From Sphingomonas sp. PP-F2F-G114-C0414 (GTDB lineage Bacteria > Pseudomonadota > Alphaproteobacteria > Sphingomonadales > Sphingomonadaceae), in the NCBI RefSeq assembly GCF_003688595.1, contig NZ_RCWT01000010.1, positions 248,001 to 312,000 of the forward strand: a DNA stretch of 64,000 bases, read 5' to 3'. Positions 17,563 through 25,442 of this stretch are shown one piece after another (position 1 is the stretch's first letter; the number at the start of each line of letters is the position of its first letter). The notes under the pieces are model-generated. The model did not search any database and was not told where the DNA came from. It saw nothing but the letters and a program-made list of their open reading frames with translations. The position numbers were made by a program, and so were the translations under genes.

Positions 17563-18558
17563 ATGACACCGACGACCGACACCTTGGCAGACCTTGGTTG
17601 GACCGCGCATTTCAGCGAGCAGATTTCCGAAGAGGAGGCACAGCACTGCCATCCGGTCCGCGTGATGGCGGTCCACCGCGGCAAGATCGCGGTGGCGGGC
17701 GAGGGGTCGCGCGACTTCGTCTCGCCCTATATCCCCGGCGCGCAGCCGACCGACGACCACCCGACGGTCGGCGACTGGCTGCTGTTCGACGATGCGATGC
17801 GGCATCCAATCCGCGTGCTGCAACGGGTAAACCTGTTCAAGCGACGCTCGCCTGCCGATCCGCGCAAGGACCAGATGATCGCGGCCAACGTCGATACGGT
17901 GTTCATCGTCGCGTCGTGCAACCAGGATTTCAGCGTTGCGCGGCTGGAGCGGTATCTGGTGCTGGCGCGCGAGGTCGGCGTGCAGCCGGTCGTGGTGCTG
18001 ACCAAGTCCGACCTGACCGATACGCCGGAGACGTTCGCGGCGGCGGCGCGTGCGATCGAACCGGGTCTGCTGGTCGAGACGGTCAACGGCCGCGACCCGG
18101 CCGACGTCGCGCGTCTCGCGGCGTGGTGCGGTCCGGGCAAGACGGTGGCGTTTCTCGGATCGTCGGGCGTCGGCAAGTCCACGCTCGTCAATACGTTGCG
18201 CGGCTCCGACAGCATTGCGACGCAGGCGATACGCGCCATCGACGGCACCGGGCGCCACACCACGACGGTGCGCGAGATGCATCGGCTCGAACAGGGAGGG
18301 TGGCTGCTCGACCTGCCGGGTATGCGCGAGCTGCAACTGTCCGAGGCAGCCTCGGGCATTGCCGAGGTCTTCGACGATTTCACCCTGGTCGCGCAGGAGT
18401 GCCGCTTCTCGGACTGTTCGCACCGGGTGGAACCGGGCTGCGCGATCCAGGCGGCGATTGCTGCGGGGACGCTGACCCCGGAGCGGTTCGACCGCTGGCG
18501 CAGGCTCGCGGCGGAGGAAAAGGGACCCGTGTCGACCGGCGGTCGGCGGCGATCCTAA
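17563..18558 (+). CDS. rsgA: Ribosome small-subunit-dependent GTPase A
   Basis: This 331-residue GTPase helps late maturation of the 30S subunit. It has the circularly permuted G domain of RsgA: LTKSDL (G4) near residue 147 comes before GSSGVGKSTL (G1) near 204, then TTTVRE and DLPGMRE (G3) near 250. An N-terminal OB-fold region is followed at the C-terminus by the zinc motif C-x4-C-x-H-x5-C (CRFSDCSHRVEPGC). The frame is open upstream to 17431, but the protein homology begins at the ATG at 17563. It stands alone and is divergent from the TBDR. Confidence 0.93.
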   Translation: MTPTTDTLADLGWTAHFSEQISEEEAQHCHPVRVMAVHRGKIAVAGEGSRDFVSPYIPGAQPTDDHPTVGDWLLFDDAMRHPIRVLQRVNLFKRRSPADPRKDQMIAANVDTVFIVASCNQDFSVARLERYLVLAREVGVQPVVVLTKSDLTDTPETFAAAARAIEPGLLVETVNGRDPADVARLAAWCGPGKTVAFLGSSGVGKSTLVNTLRGSDSIATQAIRAIDGTGRHTTTVREMHRLEQGGWLLDLPGMRELQLSEAASGIAEVFDDFTLVAQECRFSDCSHRVEPGCAIQAAIAAGTLTPERFDRWRRLAAEEKGPVSTGGRRRS

Positions 18559-18613
18559 GCGTGCGTCATGCCAAGGTTCGGCGTGTTCCGGTCTCTGCCG
18601 CTACGTCGATACC

Positions 18614-18862
18614 GTGTTGAACGATGCCAACCCTTCGCGCCGTCCCGCGCTGCATTTCGTGGGCTTTCGCGGTGACGAATATTCGCGTGCGATCCGTGTC
18701 TTCGGGCCGCCGGACTTCATCCATGTCGGATGGGACAGCTGGGCTAAGCTGGACGTGGCGGCCGGCGACATCGTAGTGTTCGCACGCGGCACGTTCGACG
18801 ATCCGCCGTCCGCCTACAGTTTCCCGGATATCTACGAAGCGCCAGACGACGCGTCCGCCTGA
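18614..18862 (+). CDS. Small conserved protein of unknown function (about 82 aa)
   Basis: No ATG is available; GTG at 18614 or TTG at 18617 starts the product. It contains ALHFVGFRGDEYSRAIRVFG, PPDFIHVGWDSWAKLDVAAGD, and a Pro/Asp-rich end (YSFPDIYEAPDD). I recall similar small proteins in sphingomonads, with the same HFVGFRGDEY and PDFIHxGWD blocks, but know no function. It is soluble, with no signal peptide. It lies 55 bp after rsgA on the same strand and ends 5 bp from the convergent Rap1a-like gene. Confidence 0.68.
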   Translation: MLNDANPSRRPALHFVGFRGDEYSRAIRVFGPPDFIHVGWDSWAKLDVAAGDIVVFARGTFDDPPSAYSFPDIYEAPDDASA

Positions 18863-18867
18863 CAGGC

Positions 18868-19212
18868 TTACTTGCGCTTCCGCTTGACCGCGGTGCTTCC
18901 GCACGGAAATTTCGCCCGCAACGCGTTACGCACGACGAAGGATGGCGCATCGGTCCATTGCTCGTCGTGCATCCGCAGGTATCGACGGACCGACGCGACG
19001 GTCTCCAGCGTCGAGGCGCTCGCGGGTTTCGGACATATCTGGCGCGCCTGCGACAGGGTGTCGAACGCACCGATGATATAGCCGGTGCAGAAGGTGGCGG
19101 CAGGATCGGTGTCCTTGCCGCGACAGTCGCTGACCAGTTGCTCGGTCGTCAGCGAACTGACCACGACCGGCGCTTTCGATGCGGCGAGTGCGGCAATCAT
19201 CAACAGGAGCAT
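18868..19212 (-). CDS. Rap1a/Tai-family secreted protein (orphan immunity-like)
   Basis: This 114-residue protein has a short signal peptide (MLLLMIAALAASKAPVV). Four cysteines (30, 42, 60, 94) fit two periplasmic disulfides. The blocks LVSDC, FCTGYIIGAFDTL, ICPKP and VVRNALRAKFPC fit the Rap1a/Tai family, whose founding members protect against type VI secreted amidases. No T6SS effector gene is seen nearby, so it may have another envelope role. The C-terminus is very basic (KRKRK). The start is set by GAAGAGAAG upstream of the ATG. It lies 34 bp after an L,D-transpeptidase on the same strand and is probably cotranscribed. Confidence 0.78.
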   Translation of the reverse strand: MLLLMIAALAASKAPVVVSSLTTEQLVSDCRGKDTDPAATFCTGYIIGAFDTLSQARQICPKPASASTLETVASVRRYLRMHDEQWTDAPSFVVRNALRAKFPCGSTAVKRKRK

Positions 19213-19246
19213 GCGGTTCTTCTCTTCGATCGAGCGGGTATGACGG

Positions 19247-20089
19247 TCATGCAGCGGGGTCGCTTTGCGCCGCGCCGTCGAGATACGGCAGCAGGCGGAG
19301 GCGGGGGAATACCTCGTCCAGCGTCTTCGTGTCCGGCAGGATGTAGACGACGCCGCCCGCCTTCTTGAACAGCGGGCTGAGCTTGCGCGTATAGAAGGGC
19401 GTGCCGACGTTGACGCAGCCGAACGAGATCCGGTTGTCGTCGGGCGACGGCGACAGGAGTCGCTGGACGCGCTTCTCTTTCTTGTTCGTGGTGATGACCG
19501 CGTGGATCGCGACGGAATTGGCGTAGTCCACCCAGAGCACGCGCTCATGGCCGAACGCGCGACCGAACTTGGCGACATACCGACCAGCGGGCGTCGTCCG
19601 TTCGGCGGGGCCGATGTCTTCGAGCTTCTTGGCCCCGACCCCCGGGGTCGAATCGTCGCCGATTCCGATGCCGAGCAGGACGGGCGTCTGTCCGAGCAAC
19701 GTGCCGTCTGCCTTGAACAAATAGAGCAAAGCGGCGGGCTTATCGATGACGATATAGGGGAGGGCGGCGTTGTCCTGTGCGGCCTTGACCCACGCCATCA
19801 CCCGAGATGCCGATCCGGTCGGAATAGGCACGGGCACCGGGGGAGCAACGCTCGCGACCTTCCGTTTTGAAGGTGGGCGTTTTGCAGATGCGCCTTTTGC
19901 AGACGCGCCTTTTACCGACGGGCGCTTGGCAGGCCCGGTTTTCGCGTTCGCCGCTTTCTTGGCAGGTCGAGTGCTGGCGTCGGCAGTCTGGGCATTCGCG
20001 AGGCAAGGTGCCGCCGCAAGCGACACCAAGACGGCGACCCGAAACGCACAAGAAAACGGCTCTGACGCCATCGTTCGAAGATTGATCAT
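19247..20089 (-). CDS. L,D-transpeptidase family protein (YkuD fold)
   Basis: This 280-residue exported protein should act on peptidoglycan. A signal peptide precedes a long Lys/Ala/Pro spacer (about 40-80), which is encoded partly by a tandem 15-bp repeat (ASAK GASAK). The YkuD domain follows, with IVIDKPAALLYLFKADG, TPAGRYVAKFG, a conserved His in SVAIHAV and the catalytic Cys in SFGCVNV. ATG codons at 20089 and 20071 are both possible starts; neither has a good ribosome site. Both sit inside a large inverted repeat that could hide the start in the mRNA. A Rap1a-like gene follows. Confidence 0.87.
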   Translation of the reverse strand: MINLRTMASEPFSCAFRVAVLVSLAAAPCLANAQTADASTRPAKKAANAKTGPAKRPSVKGASAKGASAKRPPSKRKVASVAPPVPVPIPTGSASRVMAWVKAAQDNAALPYIVIDKPAALLYLFKADGTLLGQTPVLLGIGIGDDSTPGVGAKKLEDIGPAERTTPAGRYVAKFGRAFGHERVLWVDYANSVAIHAVITTNKKEKRVQRLLSPSPDDNRISFGCVNVGTPFYTRKLSPLFKKAGGVVYILPDTKTLDEVFPRLRLLPYLDGAAQSDPAA

Positions 20090-20113
20090 TCGACGATTTA
20101 GCAGAGCCGTTTT
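20053..20113 (-). promoter_or_regulatory. Long inverted repeat enclosing the L,D-transpeptidase start
   Basis: On the minus strand, AAAACGGCTCTG (20102-20113) and CAGAGCCGTTTT (20053-20064) form a perfect 12-bp stem. A smaller stem-loop lies inside (TCGAA/TTCGA). Both candidate start codons, 20089 and 20071, lie in the loop region. The 3' arm ends in TTTT, so it could act as a start-occluding leader or an attenuator. Confidence 0.5.
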
Positions 20114-20154
20114 CCGTTACAAGTGCCGGTTACCCGGCATTAGGTGTTCGGCGA

Positions 20155-20466
20155 TCAGCCGCGCGGCTTGCGCGCCCGCTGCTTCTGGAGCTGCTGCATC
20201 TGCTGGTCGACGCCATCGACGCGGCCGTTGAGCTGGTCGATCCGCTGACCATTCTGCTGTGCCTGGCCGGCTGCAGCCTGGGCCTGGGTCAGCGCCTGGC
20301 CGGATACGCCCTCGACCGTGCGCAGACGTCCGTCGATGCCGTCGATGCGGGTGTTCACCGTGGCGATCTGATCGTTGACATAGCCCTTGGTCGCGCAGCC
20401 GCCGAGGCCGACCGAACCGAGCAGGATCATCGCAACTGCCGAACGCTTTGCAAAGTTAGAATTCAT
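20155..20466 (-). CDS. Small coiled-coil lipoprotein (Lpp-like)
   Basis: This 103-residue protein has a lipoprotein signal (MNSNFAKRSAVAMILLGSVG with lipobox LGGC, Cys24). After it comes a helical heptad-like region rich in Gln, Asp and Ala (VNDQIATVNTRIDGIDGRL, QIDQL-type repeats). The tail is basic (KQRARKPRG). It resembles coiled-coil envelope lipoproteins such as Lpp or Pal-associated spacers, though it lacks the terminal Lys of Braun's lipoprotein. GAGGTGAGGG precedes the ATG. It lies upstream of the L,D-transpeptidase on the same strand, which may suggest a joint envelope role. Confidence 0.82.
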   Translation of the reverse strand: MNSNFAKRSAVAMILLGSVGLGGCATKGYVNDQIATVNTRIDGIDGRLRTVEGVSGQALTQAQAAAGQAQQNGQRIDQLNGRVDGVDQQMQQLQKQRARKPRG

Positions 20467-20750
20467 TCCCTCACCTCATCTGTAGTGGTATTTCCCGGCG
20501 ACCAAGGTCCCGGCCCGATCCGTTTGGCAATTCGTTTTGGCTGAAATGTGTCCGTTACGGGTCCAATCGAAGGAGCGATTTTGCACAAAACGCGGCGCGT
20601 CCGACGGCGGTTTCGCGGTTCCGGCGTCGTGGCAGCGAATACTTCGTCAGGCCGTATCTCATTGGCACCGCATCGTTTTCCATGGGCCGCGGTCGTAGGG
20701 TGTGCATCGTCACGGCGTCCATCCGCCGCCTTCGACCCGGGTCGGGGCGT

Positions 20751-21086
20751 TTACCCCTGATCGTTTGCGCCGTTTTCGAACCACTCCGCATAGGGCGTGT
20801 TGGCGACCATGCGGCGGTTGAGATCCGGCGTGCCGTCCTGCCACCAGACCGGTCCGCGTTCGCCGAGCGCGACCTTCGCACGATCGACGTTCGCCCGCGC
20901 CTCCGCCAACGCCGCCTTGTCGGCCTTGCGCAACGCGAACCCCACCGCGCGTCTGGCCTGCATCAGCTCGGCGACCAGCGCGGTACGGCGATCCTCGGAC
21001 AGTGAGGGATCGGCGCGACGCCATAGCCTGCCGCGGACGACGAAGTAGCGGCCGTCCGGGGTTACCGGATGAACGTCCGCGGGCAC
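20751..21086 (-). CDS. Conserved protein of unknown function (HPVTPDGRYFVVRGRLWR family)
   Basis: A 111-residue soluble protein starts from GTG at 21084-21086. It shows the conserved opening HPVTPDGRYFVVRGRLWRRA. A helical Ala/Arg-rich middle (ALVAELMQARRAVGFALRK) follows, then ARANVDRAKVALGERGPVWW and NRRMVANTPYAEW. I recall this family as widespread in Proteobacteria, sometimes under uninformative names, without a known function. It begins 3 bp after the stop of the HNH-like gene, so the two form one operon. Confidence 0.78.
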   Translation of the reverse strand: MPADVHPVTPDGRYFVVRGRLWRRADPSLSEDRRTALVAELMQARRAVGFALRKADKAALAEARANVDRAKVALGERGPVWWQDGTPDLNRRMVANTPYAEWFENGANDQG

Positions 21087-21089
21087 GCC

Positions 21090-21431
21090 TCAGCGGGTCT
21101 TCTTGGCGGGCGACGCGGTGAAATCGGGATCCTTCTTCGCGACCCAGTCGACGAACTTGCGGATGGTCGGGTTGGCGAGCAGGCTGTCGACATCCATCCC
21201 GGCGCGCTGCAGTTCCGAATTGGAGAAATTGGTGGTCAGCGTCTGCTGACAGACCGGATGCATCGGCACGACGTCGCGTCCACCGCGGCTTTTCGGCACC
21301 GGGTGATGCCAGACGATCGTCGTCCCGGTCGGGCGGCCGCACAACCAGCATGGCACCGCTGGCGGAACGTCCTGCTCCTCCGCTGCCTGCGGATCTTCAT
21401 AGGGCATGTGTTTCGAATGCTTGCGGGCCAT
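21090..21431 (-). CDS. HNH endonuclease-like protein
   Basis: This 113-residue protein has a zinc-ribbon/HNH core: CWLCGRPTGTTIVWHHPVPKSRGG then MHPVCQQTLTTNF. It offers two Cys pairs, the HH pair and a later Asn, as in small HNH proteins. The C-terminal half is helical (FSNSELQRAGMDVDSLL) and ends in a Lys/Arg tail. The ATG at 21431 follows CAGGTAC; a second Met at 21407 would drop a basic leader. It is cotranscribed with the next gene (3-bp gap). Nuclease activity is inferred from the motif only. Confidence 0.75.
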   Translation of the reverse strand: MARKHSKHMPYEDPQAAEEQDVPPAVPCWLCGRPTGTTIVWHHPVPKSRGGRDVVPMHPVCQQTLTTNFSNSELQRAGMDVDSLLANPTIRKFVDWVAKKDPDFTASPAKKTR

Positions 21432-21616
21432 TGTGTACCTGAACTGTCTCGACGGGCGCTTCCGACGGGTGTGGTTCAAAGCCGTTCCGTTCGTGTCGCG
21501 CAAGCAGGCTTTGCGTGAAAGGTTGCGCGCGCTGCATCTCTACCGACGTGAAACGCGTTTGCGTCCTGTCCGTCGTTCGATCGACAGCGATCATTCAAAT
21601 TGCCTGGAGCCGTCAT

Positions 21617-23365
21617 ATGCCGAAGACCGTCATCGCCGACCTGTTCGCCGAAACGCTGCATCTGGCCGGGGTCGAGCGCATCTACGGGGTGGTCGGCGAC
21701 AGCCTCAACGGGCTGAGCGACAGCTTGCGGCGCCAGGGCAAGATCGAGTGGATCCATATGCGCAACGAGGAGGCGGCCGCGTTCGCCGCGGGTGCCGAGG
21801 CGCAATTGACCGGTCGGCTAGCGGTCTGCGCCGGGTCGTGCGGCCCCGGCAACATGCATCTGATCAACGGCCTGTACGACTGCAACCGGACCCGGGTGCC
21901 GGTGCTGGCGATCGCCGCACAGATCCCGAGCGGCGAGATCGGCTCGAACTATTTCCAGGAAACGCGTCCCGAGGCGCTCTTCCGCGAATGCAGCGTGTAT
22001 TGCGAGACGATCTCCGACGCCGACCAGATGCCGCGCACGCTCGAAACCGCGATCCGCGCCGCCGTCGGCCATCGCGGTGTCTCGGTCGTCGCAATGCCGG
22101 GCGATGTCGCGTTGCGCTCCACCACCGGAACGCTGGCGCGGTCGGCGGGCGCCTTGTTGCCGTCGCGCGCGACGACGGTCCCCGCGGACGCCGATATCGC
22201 CGAACTGGCCACGCTCCTGAACGGCGCCGGCAAGGTGACGATCCTCGCCGGCCGCGGGTGTCGGACCGCGCACGCCGAACTGCTCGAAGTCGCCGAGCGG
22301 CTCCAGGCGCCGATCGTCCACGCGCTCGGCGGCAAGGAGTTCGTCGAATACGACAACCCCTATGATGTCGGCATGACCGGGTTGATCGGCTTTTCGAGCG
22401 GGTACGATGCGATGATGGGCTGCGACGTGTTGCTGATGCTCGGCACCGACTTTCCCTACCGCCAATTCTATCCGGTCGACGCCAAGGTCGCGCAGATCGA
22501 CCTGCTTCCCGAAAATCTCGGACGGCGGACCGCGATCGATATCGGGCTGGTCGGCGATGTCGGCGCGACGCTCGCGGCGCTGATGCCGCACCTGACCGGC
22601 GCCCGCGACGGCGCGTTCCTGAAATCCGCGCGCGACAATTACGCCGACGCGCGCAAGGGGCTCGACGAACTCGCCGACGGAACGCCCGGCAGCGGCGTGA
22701 TCCATCCCCAGCACGTCGCCCGCGTCGTCAGTGAGGTCGCGGCGGACGATGCGGTGTTCGCCTGCGACGTCGGCACGCCGACGATCTGGGCGGCGCGCTA
22801 TCTGAAGATGAACGGGCGGCGCCGGCTGATCGGATCGTTCAACCACGGATCGATGGCCAACGCTCTGCCGCAGGCGGTCGGCGTGCAGGCCAGCTTCCCG
22901 GATCGTCAGGTCGTCACGCTGTCGGGTGATGGCGGTCTGGCGATGCTGATGGGCGAATTGCTGACCGTCCGTCAGCTCGGGCTGCCGGTGAAGATCATCG
23001 TCTTCAACAATGGTACTTTGGGCTTCGTCGAGATGGAGATGAAGGCGGCGGGGCTGGTCGAGACAGGCGTCGCGCTCGACAATCCCGATTTCGCGGCGAT
23101 GGCGCGCGCGATCGGGATCCACGGCGTACGGATCACCGATCCGGGCGAGGTGGAGGCCGGCGTCCGCGACGTGCTGGCGCATCCGGGCCCTGCGCTGCTC
23201 GATGCGGTGACGGCGCGCACCGAACTATCGATGCCGCCAAAGATCACGCTCGAGCAGATGAAGGGCTTCACGCTCTACATGGCCAAGGCGATCATCAGCG
23301 GTCGCGGCGATTCGGTCGTCGAACTCGGCAAGACCAACGTCGGTCTACTGAAGCGCCTGTTCTGA
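21617..23365 (+). CDS. poxB: Ubiquinone-dependent pyruvate dehydrogenase (pyruvate oxidase)
   Basis: This 582-residue TPP/FAD enzyme converts pyruvate to acetate and CO2 and passes electrons to the quinone pool at the inner membrane. The start is set by GGAG seven bases before ATG 21617 and by the family N-terminus (AETLHLAGVERIYGVVGDSL). The TPP-binding region shows GDGGLAMLMGELLTVRQLGL followed by FNNGTLGFVEMEM. The length fits PoxB (572 aa in E. coli), and the C-terminus has an amphipathic end suited to membrane binding. It stands alone: a divergent HNH operon lies upstream and a convergent small gene lies 16 bp downstream. Confidence 0.92.
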   Translation: MPKTVIADLFAETLHLAGVERIYGVVGDSLNGLSDSLRRQGKIEWIHMRNEEAAAFAAGAEAQLTGRLAVCAGSCGPGNMHLINGLYDCNRTRVPVLAIAAQIPSGEIGSNYFQETRPEALFRECSVYCETISDADQMPRTLETAIRAAVGHRGVSVVAMPGDVALRSTTGTLARSAGALLPSRATTVPADADIAELATLLNGAGKVTILAGRGCRTAHAELLEVAERLQAPIVHALGGKEFVEYDNPYDVGMTGLIGFSSGYDAMMGCDVLLMLGTDFPYRQFYPVDAKVAQIDLLPENLGRRTAIDIGLVGDVGATLAALMPHLTGARDGAFLKSARDNYADARKGLDELADGTPGSGVIHPQHVARVVSEVAADDAVFACDVGTPTIWAARYLKMNGRRRLIGSFNHGSMANALPQAVGVQASFPDRQVVTLSGDGGLAMLMGELLTVRQLGLPVKIIVFNNGTLGFVEMEMKAAGLVETGVALDNPDFAAMARAIGIHGVRITDPGEVEAGVRDVLAHPGPALLDAVTARTELSMPPKITLEQMKGFTLYMAKAIISGRGDSVVELGKTNVGLLKRLF

Positions 23366-23381
23366 TCGGACGGGACGCGCG

Positions 23382-23744
23382 TCACTGGTAGCGCGCGGTC
23401 CGGTCGAAGCCGCTGTTCGTCTTGGCCATCTTGACGAGCTTGCGGACGTAGGACCGGACGTGGCGGTCGAACCGCGTATCGTCATACACGCCGCGCCAGA
23501 TGAACTCGTCACGGTTGAGCAGTGCCTTCAGGTCGGCGGCAAAGCGCTTCTGGTCGGCCGCCGAGTCCTTCGCCTGCATCAGCGTGCAGACCATCTCCTC
23601 GGCGGTTGCCTTGTCGCAGTCGTCCTGCTGGCCATAGCCGCCGCGTTCGGCGACGACCTGATCGGACCGCGCCGCGGCAATCCGGGCGTCGAGCCATTTG
23701 CGCACCTGTGCCGCGTCCCAGTCGGTCGGATTCGTGTCTGCCAT
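23382..23744 (-). CDS. Small soluble protein of unknown function (120 aa)
   Basis: The ATG at 23742-23744 follows AGGAACGAGCA. The product begins MADTNPTDWDAAQVRKWLD and is charged and helical, with two Cys (QDDCDKATAEEMVC). It has a basic C-terminus (YVRKLVKMAKTNSGF). No signal peptide, membrane segment or known domain is recognised. It is convergent with poxB and divergent from the paoABC-like operon (211-bp gap). Confidence 0.7.
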   Translation of the reverse strand: MADTNPTDWDAAQVRKWLDARIAAARSDQVVAERGGYGQQDDCDKATAEEMVCTLMQAKDSAADQKRFAADLKALLNRDEFIWRGVYDDTRFDRHVRSYVRKLVKMAKTNSGFDRTARYQ

Positions 23745-23955
23745 TGCTCGTTCCTGATTGCGGTGCCGCTCGCGAGACCGTCGGTCTCTTCTTATGTGCG
23801 GGCTGCATACCGCGTGCGACGCGCTTTGTAAGATAGCGTCGTACATTGCGTGCCAAGACGCTGGTGGATCGTATGAAACTCGCCTATACCGCTCGGTATG
23901 AAATTGACCTGGCCGCGTTCGAAGCGTGCGCATGGGTTGCAGGTAGGAGAGTGCG

Positions 23956-24462
23956 ATGCCGATACTCGTCAATGGATCGGCGGTCGCTCTGCCCGACGAT
24001 CCCCGCGTCTCGCTGCTCGATCTGTTGCGCGAGAGGCTGCACCTCTCCGGCACGAAGAAGGGCTGCAACCAGGGCGCATGTGGCGCGTGCACGGTGCTGG
24101 TCGACGGTGAGCGTATCCTGTCGTGCCTCGCGCTGGCGGTCCAGTATGACGGGCGTCGGGTCACGACGATCGAGGGGTTGTCGGACGGGAATGCGCTGCA
24201 CCCGTTGCAACAGGCGTTCATCGACCATGACGGGTTCCAGTGCGGCTATTGCACGCCTGGCCAGATATGTTCGGCGATCGGCATGGCAGCGGAGGCGAAG
24301 CGCGGCGTACCGAGCAACGTCAGCGCGGATCTCACCGCGGATGTGCAACTGACGCGCGAGGAATTGCAGGAGCGGATGAGCGGCAATCTGTGCCGATGCG
24401 GCGCGCATAACGGGATCATCGATGCGATCCGCGAAACCGTGGCGGCGGAGATGGCGGCATGA
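23956..24462 (+). CDS. paoA: Aldehyde/xanthine oxidoreductase family, 2Fe-2S subunit
   Basis: This 168-residue electron-transfer subunit of a molybdenum hydroxylase carries two [2Fe-2S] clusters. Cys37, 42, 45 and 57 (GCNQGACGACTVLVDG) form the ferredoxin-type site. Cys96, 99, 146 and 148 (CGYC, CRC) form the second. Unlike E. coli PaoA it lacks an N-terminal Tat leader, so the complex should be cytoplasmic. It overlaps the FAD subunit by 4 nt (ATGA). AGGAGAG precedes the ATG. The symbol marks the PaoABC-type arrangement and does not imply a proven substrate. Confidence 0.85.
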   Translation: MPILVNGSAVALPDDPRVSLLDLLRERLHLSGTKKGCNQGACGACTVLVDGERILSCLALAVQYDGRRVTTIEGLSDGNALHPLQQAFIDHDGFQCGYCTPGQICSAIGMAAEAKRGVPSNVSADLTADVQLTREELQERMSGNLCRCGAHNGIIDAIRETVAAEMAA

Positions 24463-25442
24463 CCCCCTTTTCCTATGCGCGGGCCGGCAATACCGCCGAA
24501 GCGCTCCGTCTCGGCCATGCGGAAACTGCGGCCTATCTTGGCGGCGGGACCAATCTGGTCGACCTGATGCGCGAGACGGTCGCCAAGCCCGACACGCTTG
24601 TCGACGTCACCGGGCTGTCCGACGCGATCACCGAGACGGCGGATGGTGGGCTGCTGATCGGCGCGGCGGTGCGCAATACCGCGCTCGCCGAGCATGCTGG
24701 GGTACGCGCGCGCTATCCGATGCTGTCGCGGGCGATCCTGGCAGGGGCGTCGGCGCAGATCCGCAACATGGCGACGGTCGGCGGCAATCTGCTCCAGCGC
24801 ACCCGCTGCACCTATTTCTACGACACCGACGGTTCGCGTTGTAACAAGCGCGTGCCCGGCGAGGGCTGCGATGCGGTCGGGGGCTTCACGCGTATCCATG
24901 CAATTCTGGGTGCATCTGAGGCCTGCGTCGCGACGCATCCGTCCGACCTGTGCGTTGCGCTCGCCGCACTCAATGCGGTCGTCCATGTCAAGGGCCGCGG
25001 TGGCGCGCGTACGCTTCCGTTCGTCGAACTGCACCGCCTGCCGGGCGATCGTCCCGATCTCGACACGGTGCTCGCGGCGGGCGACCTGATCACCGCGATC
25101 GAACTGCCCGCGATGCCGTTCGCGGCGACCTCGACCTATCGCAAGGTTCGCGATCGGGCGAGCTATGCCTTCGCATTGATCTCGGTCGCGGCGGCGCTCG
25201 ACGTGGTCGACGGGCAGGTGAGGGACGTGCGTATCGCGCTCGGCGGCGTGGCGCACAAGCCGTGGCGCGCGACCAAGGCGGAGGCGCTGCTGCGTGGTGG
25301 CCCGGCGACCGAGGCGGCGTTTCGTGCAGCCGCGATCGCCGAACTCGCCGACGCCAGGCCGCTCCACGACAACGGCTTCAAGATCGAACTCGCGAAACGG
25401 ACGATCGTCGCCGTCCTTGGCGACCTGGGAGTATCCGCATGA
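24459..25442 (+). CDS. paoB: Aldehyde/xanthine oxidoreductase family, FAD-binding subunit
   Basis: This 327-residue medium subunit passes electrons from the iron-sulfur subunit to FAD. FAD-binding segments are YLGGGTNLVDLM (26-37) and ATVGGNLLQRTRC (105-117). Cysteines 117, 128, 137 and 156 (RCTYFYDTDGSRCNK, GEGC, ASEAC) match the extra [4Fe-4S] insertion known from PaoB, which supports a PaoABC-type enzyme over classical xanthine dehydrogenase. It overlaps both neighbours by 4 nt. Confidence 0.87.
   Translation: MTPFSYARAGNTAEALRLGHAETAAYLGGGTNLVDLMRETVAKPDTLVDVTGLSDAITETADGGLLIGAAVRNTALAEHAGVRARYPMLSRAILAGASAQIRNMATVGGNLLQRTRCTYFYDTDGSRCNKRVPGEGCDAVGGFTRIHAILGASEACVATHPSDLCVALAALNAVVHVKGRGGARTLPFVELHRLPGDRPDLDTVLAAGDLITAIELPAMPFAATSTYRKVRDRASYAFALISVAAALDVVDGQVRDVRIALGGVAHKPWRATKAEALLRGGPATEAAFRAAAIAELADARPLHDNGFKIELAKRTIVAVLGDLGVSA

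Noticed and set aside
20123-20140. TGCCGG-TTAC-CCGGCA hairpin as terminator of the lipoprotein gene
   Set aside because: Short stem without T tract on the minus strand. Possible, but not separable from chance.
24950-25438. Extension of the molybdopterin subunit into the FAD subunit gene
   Set aside because: It overlaps a firm gene in another frame. The ATG at 25439 forms a typical ATGA coupling.
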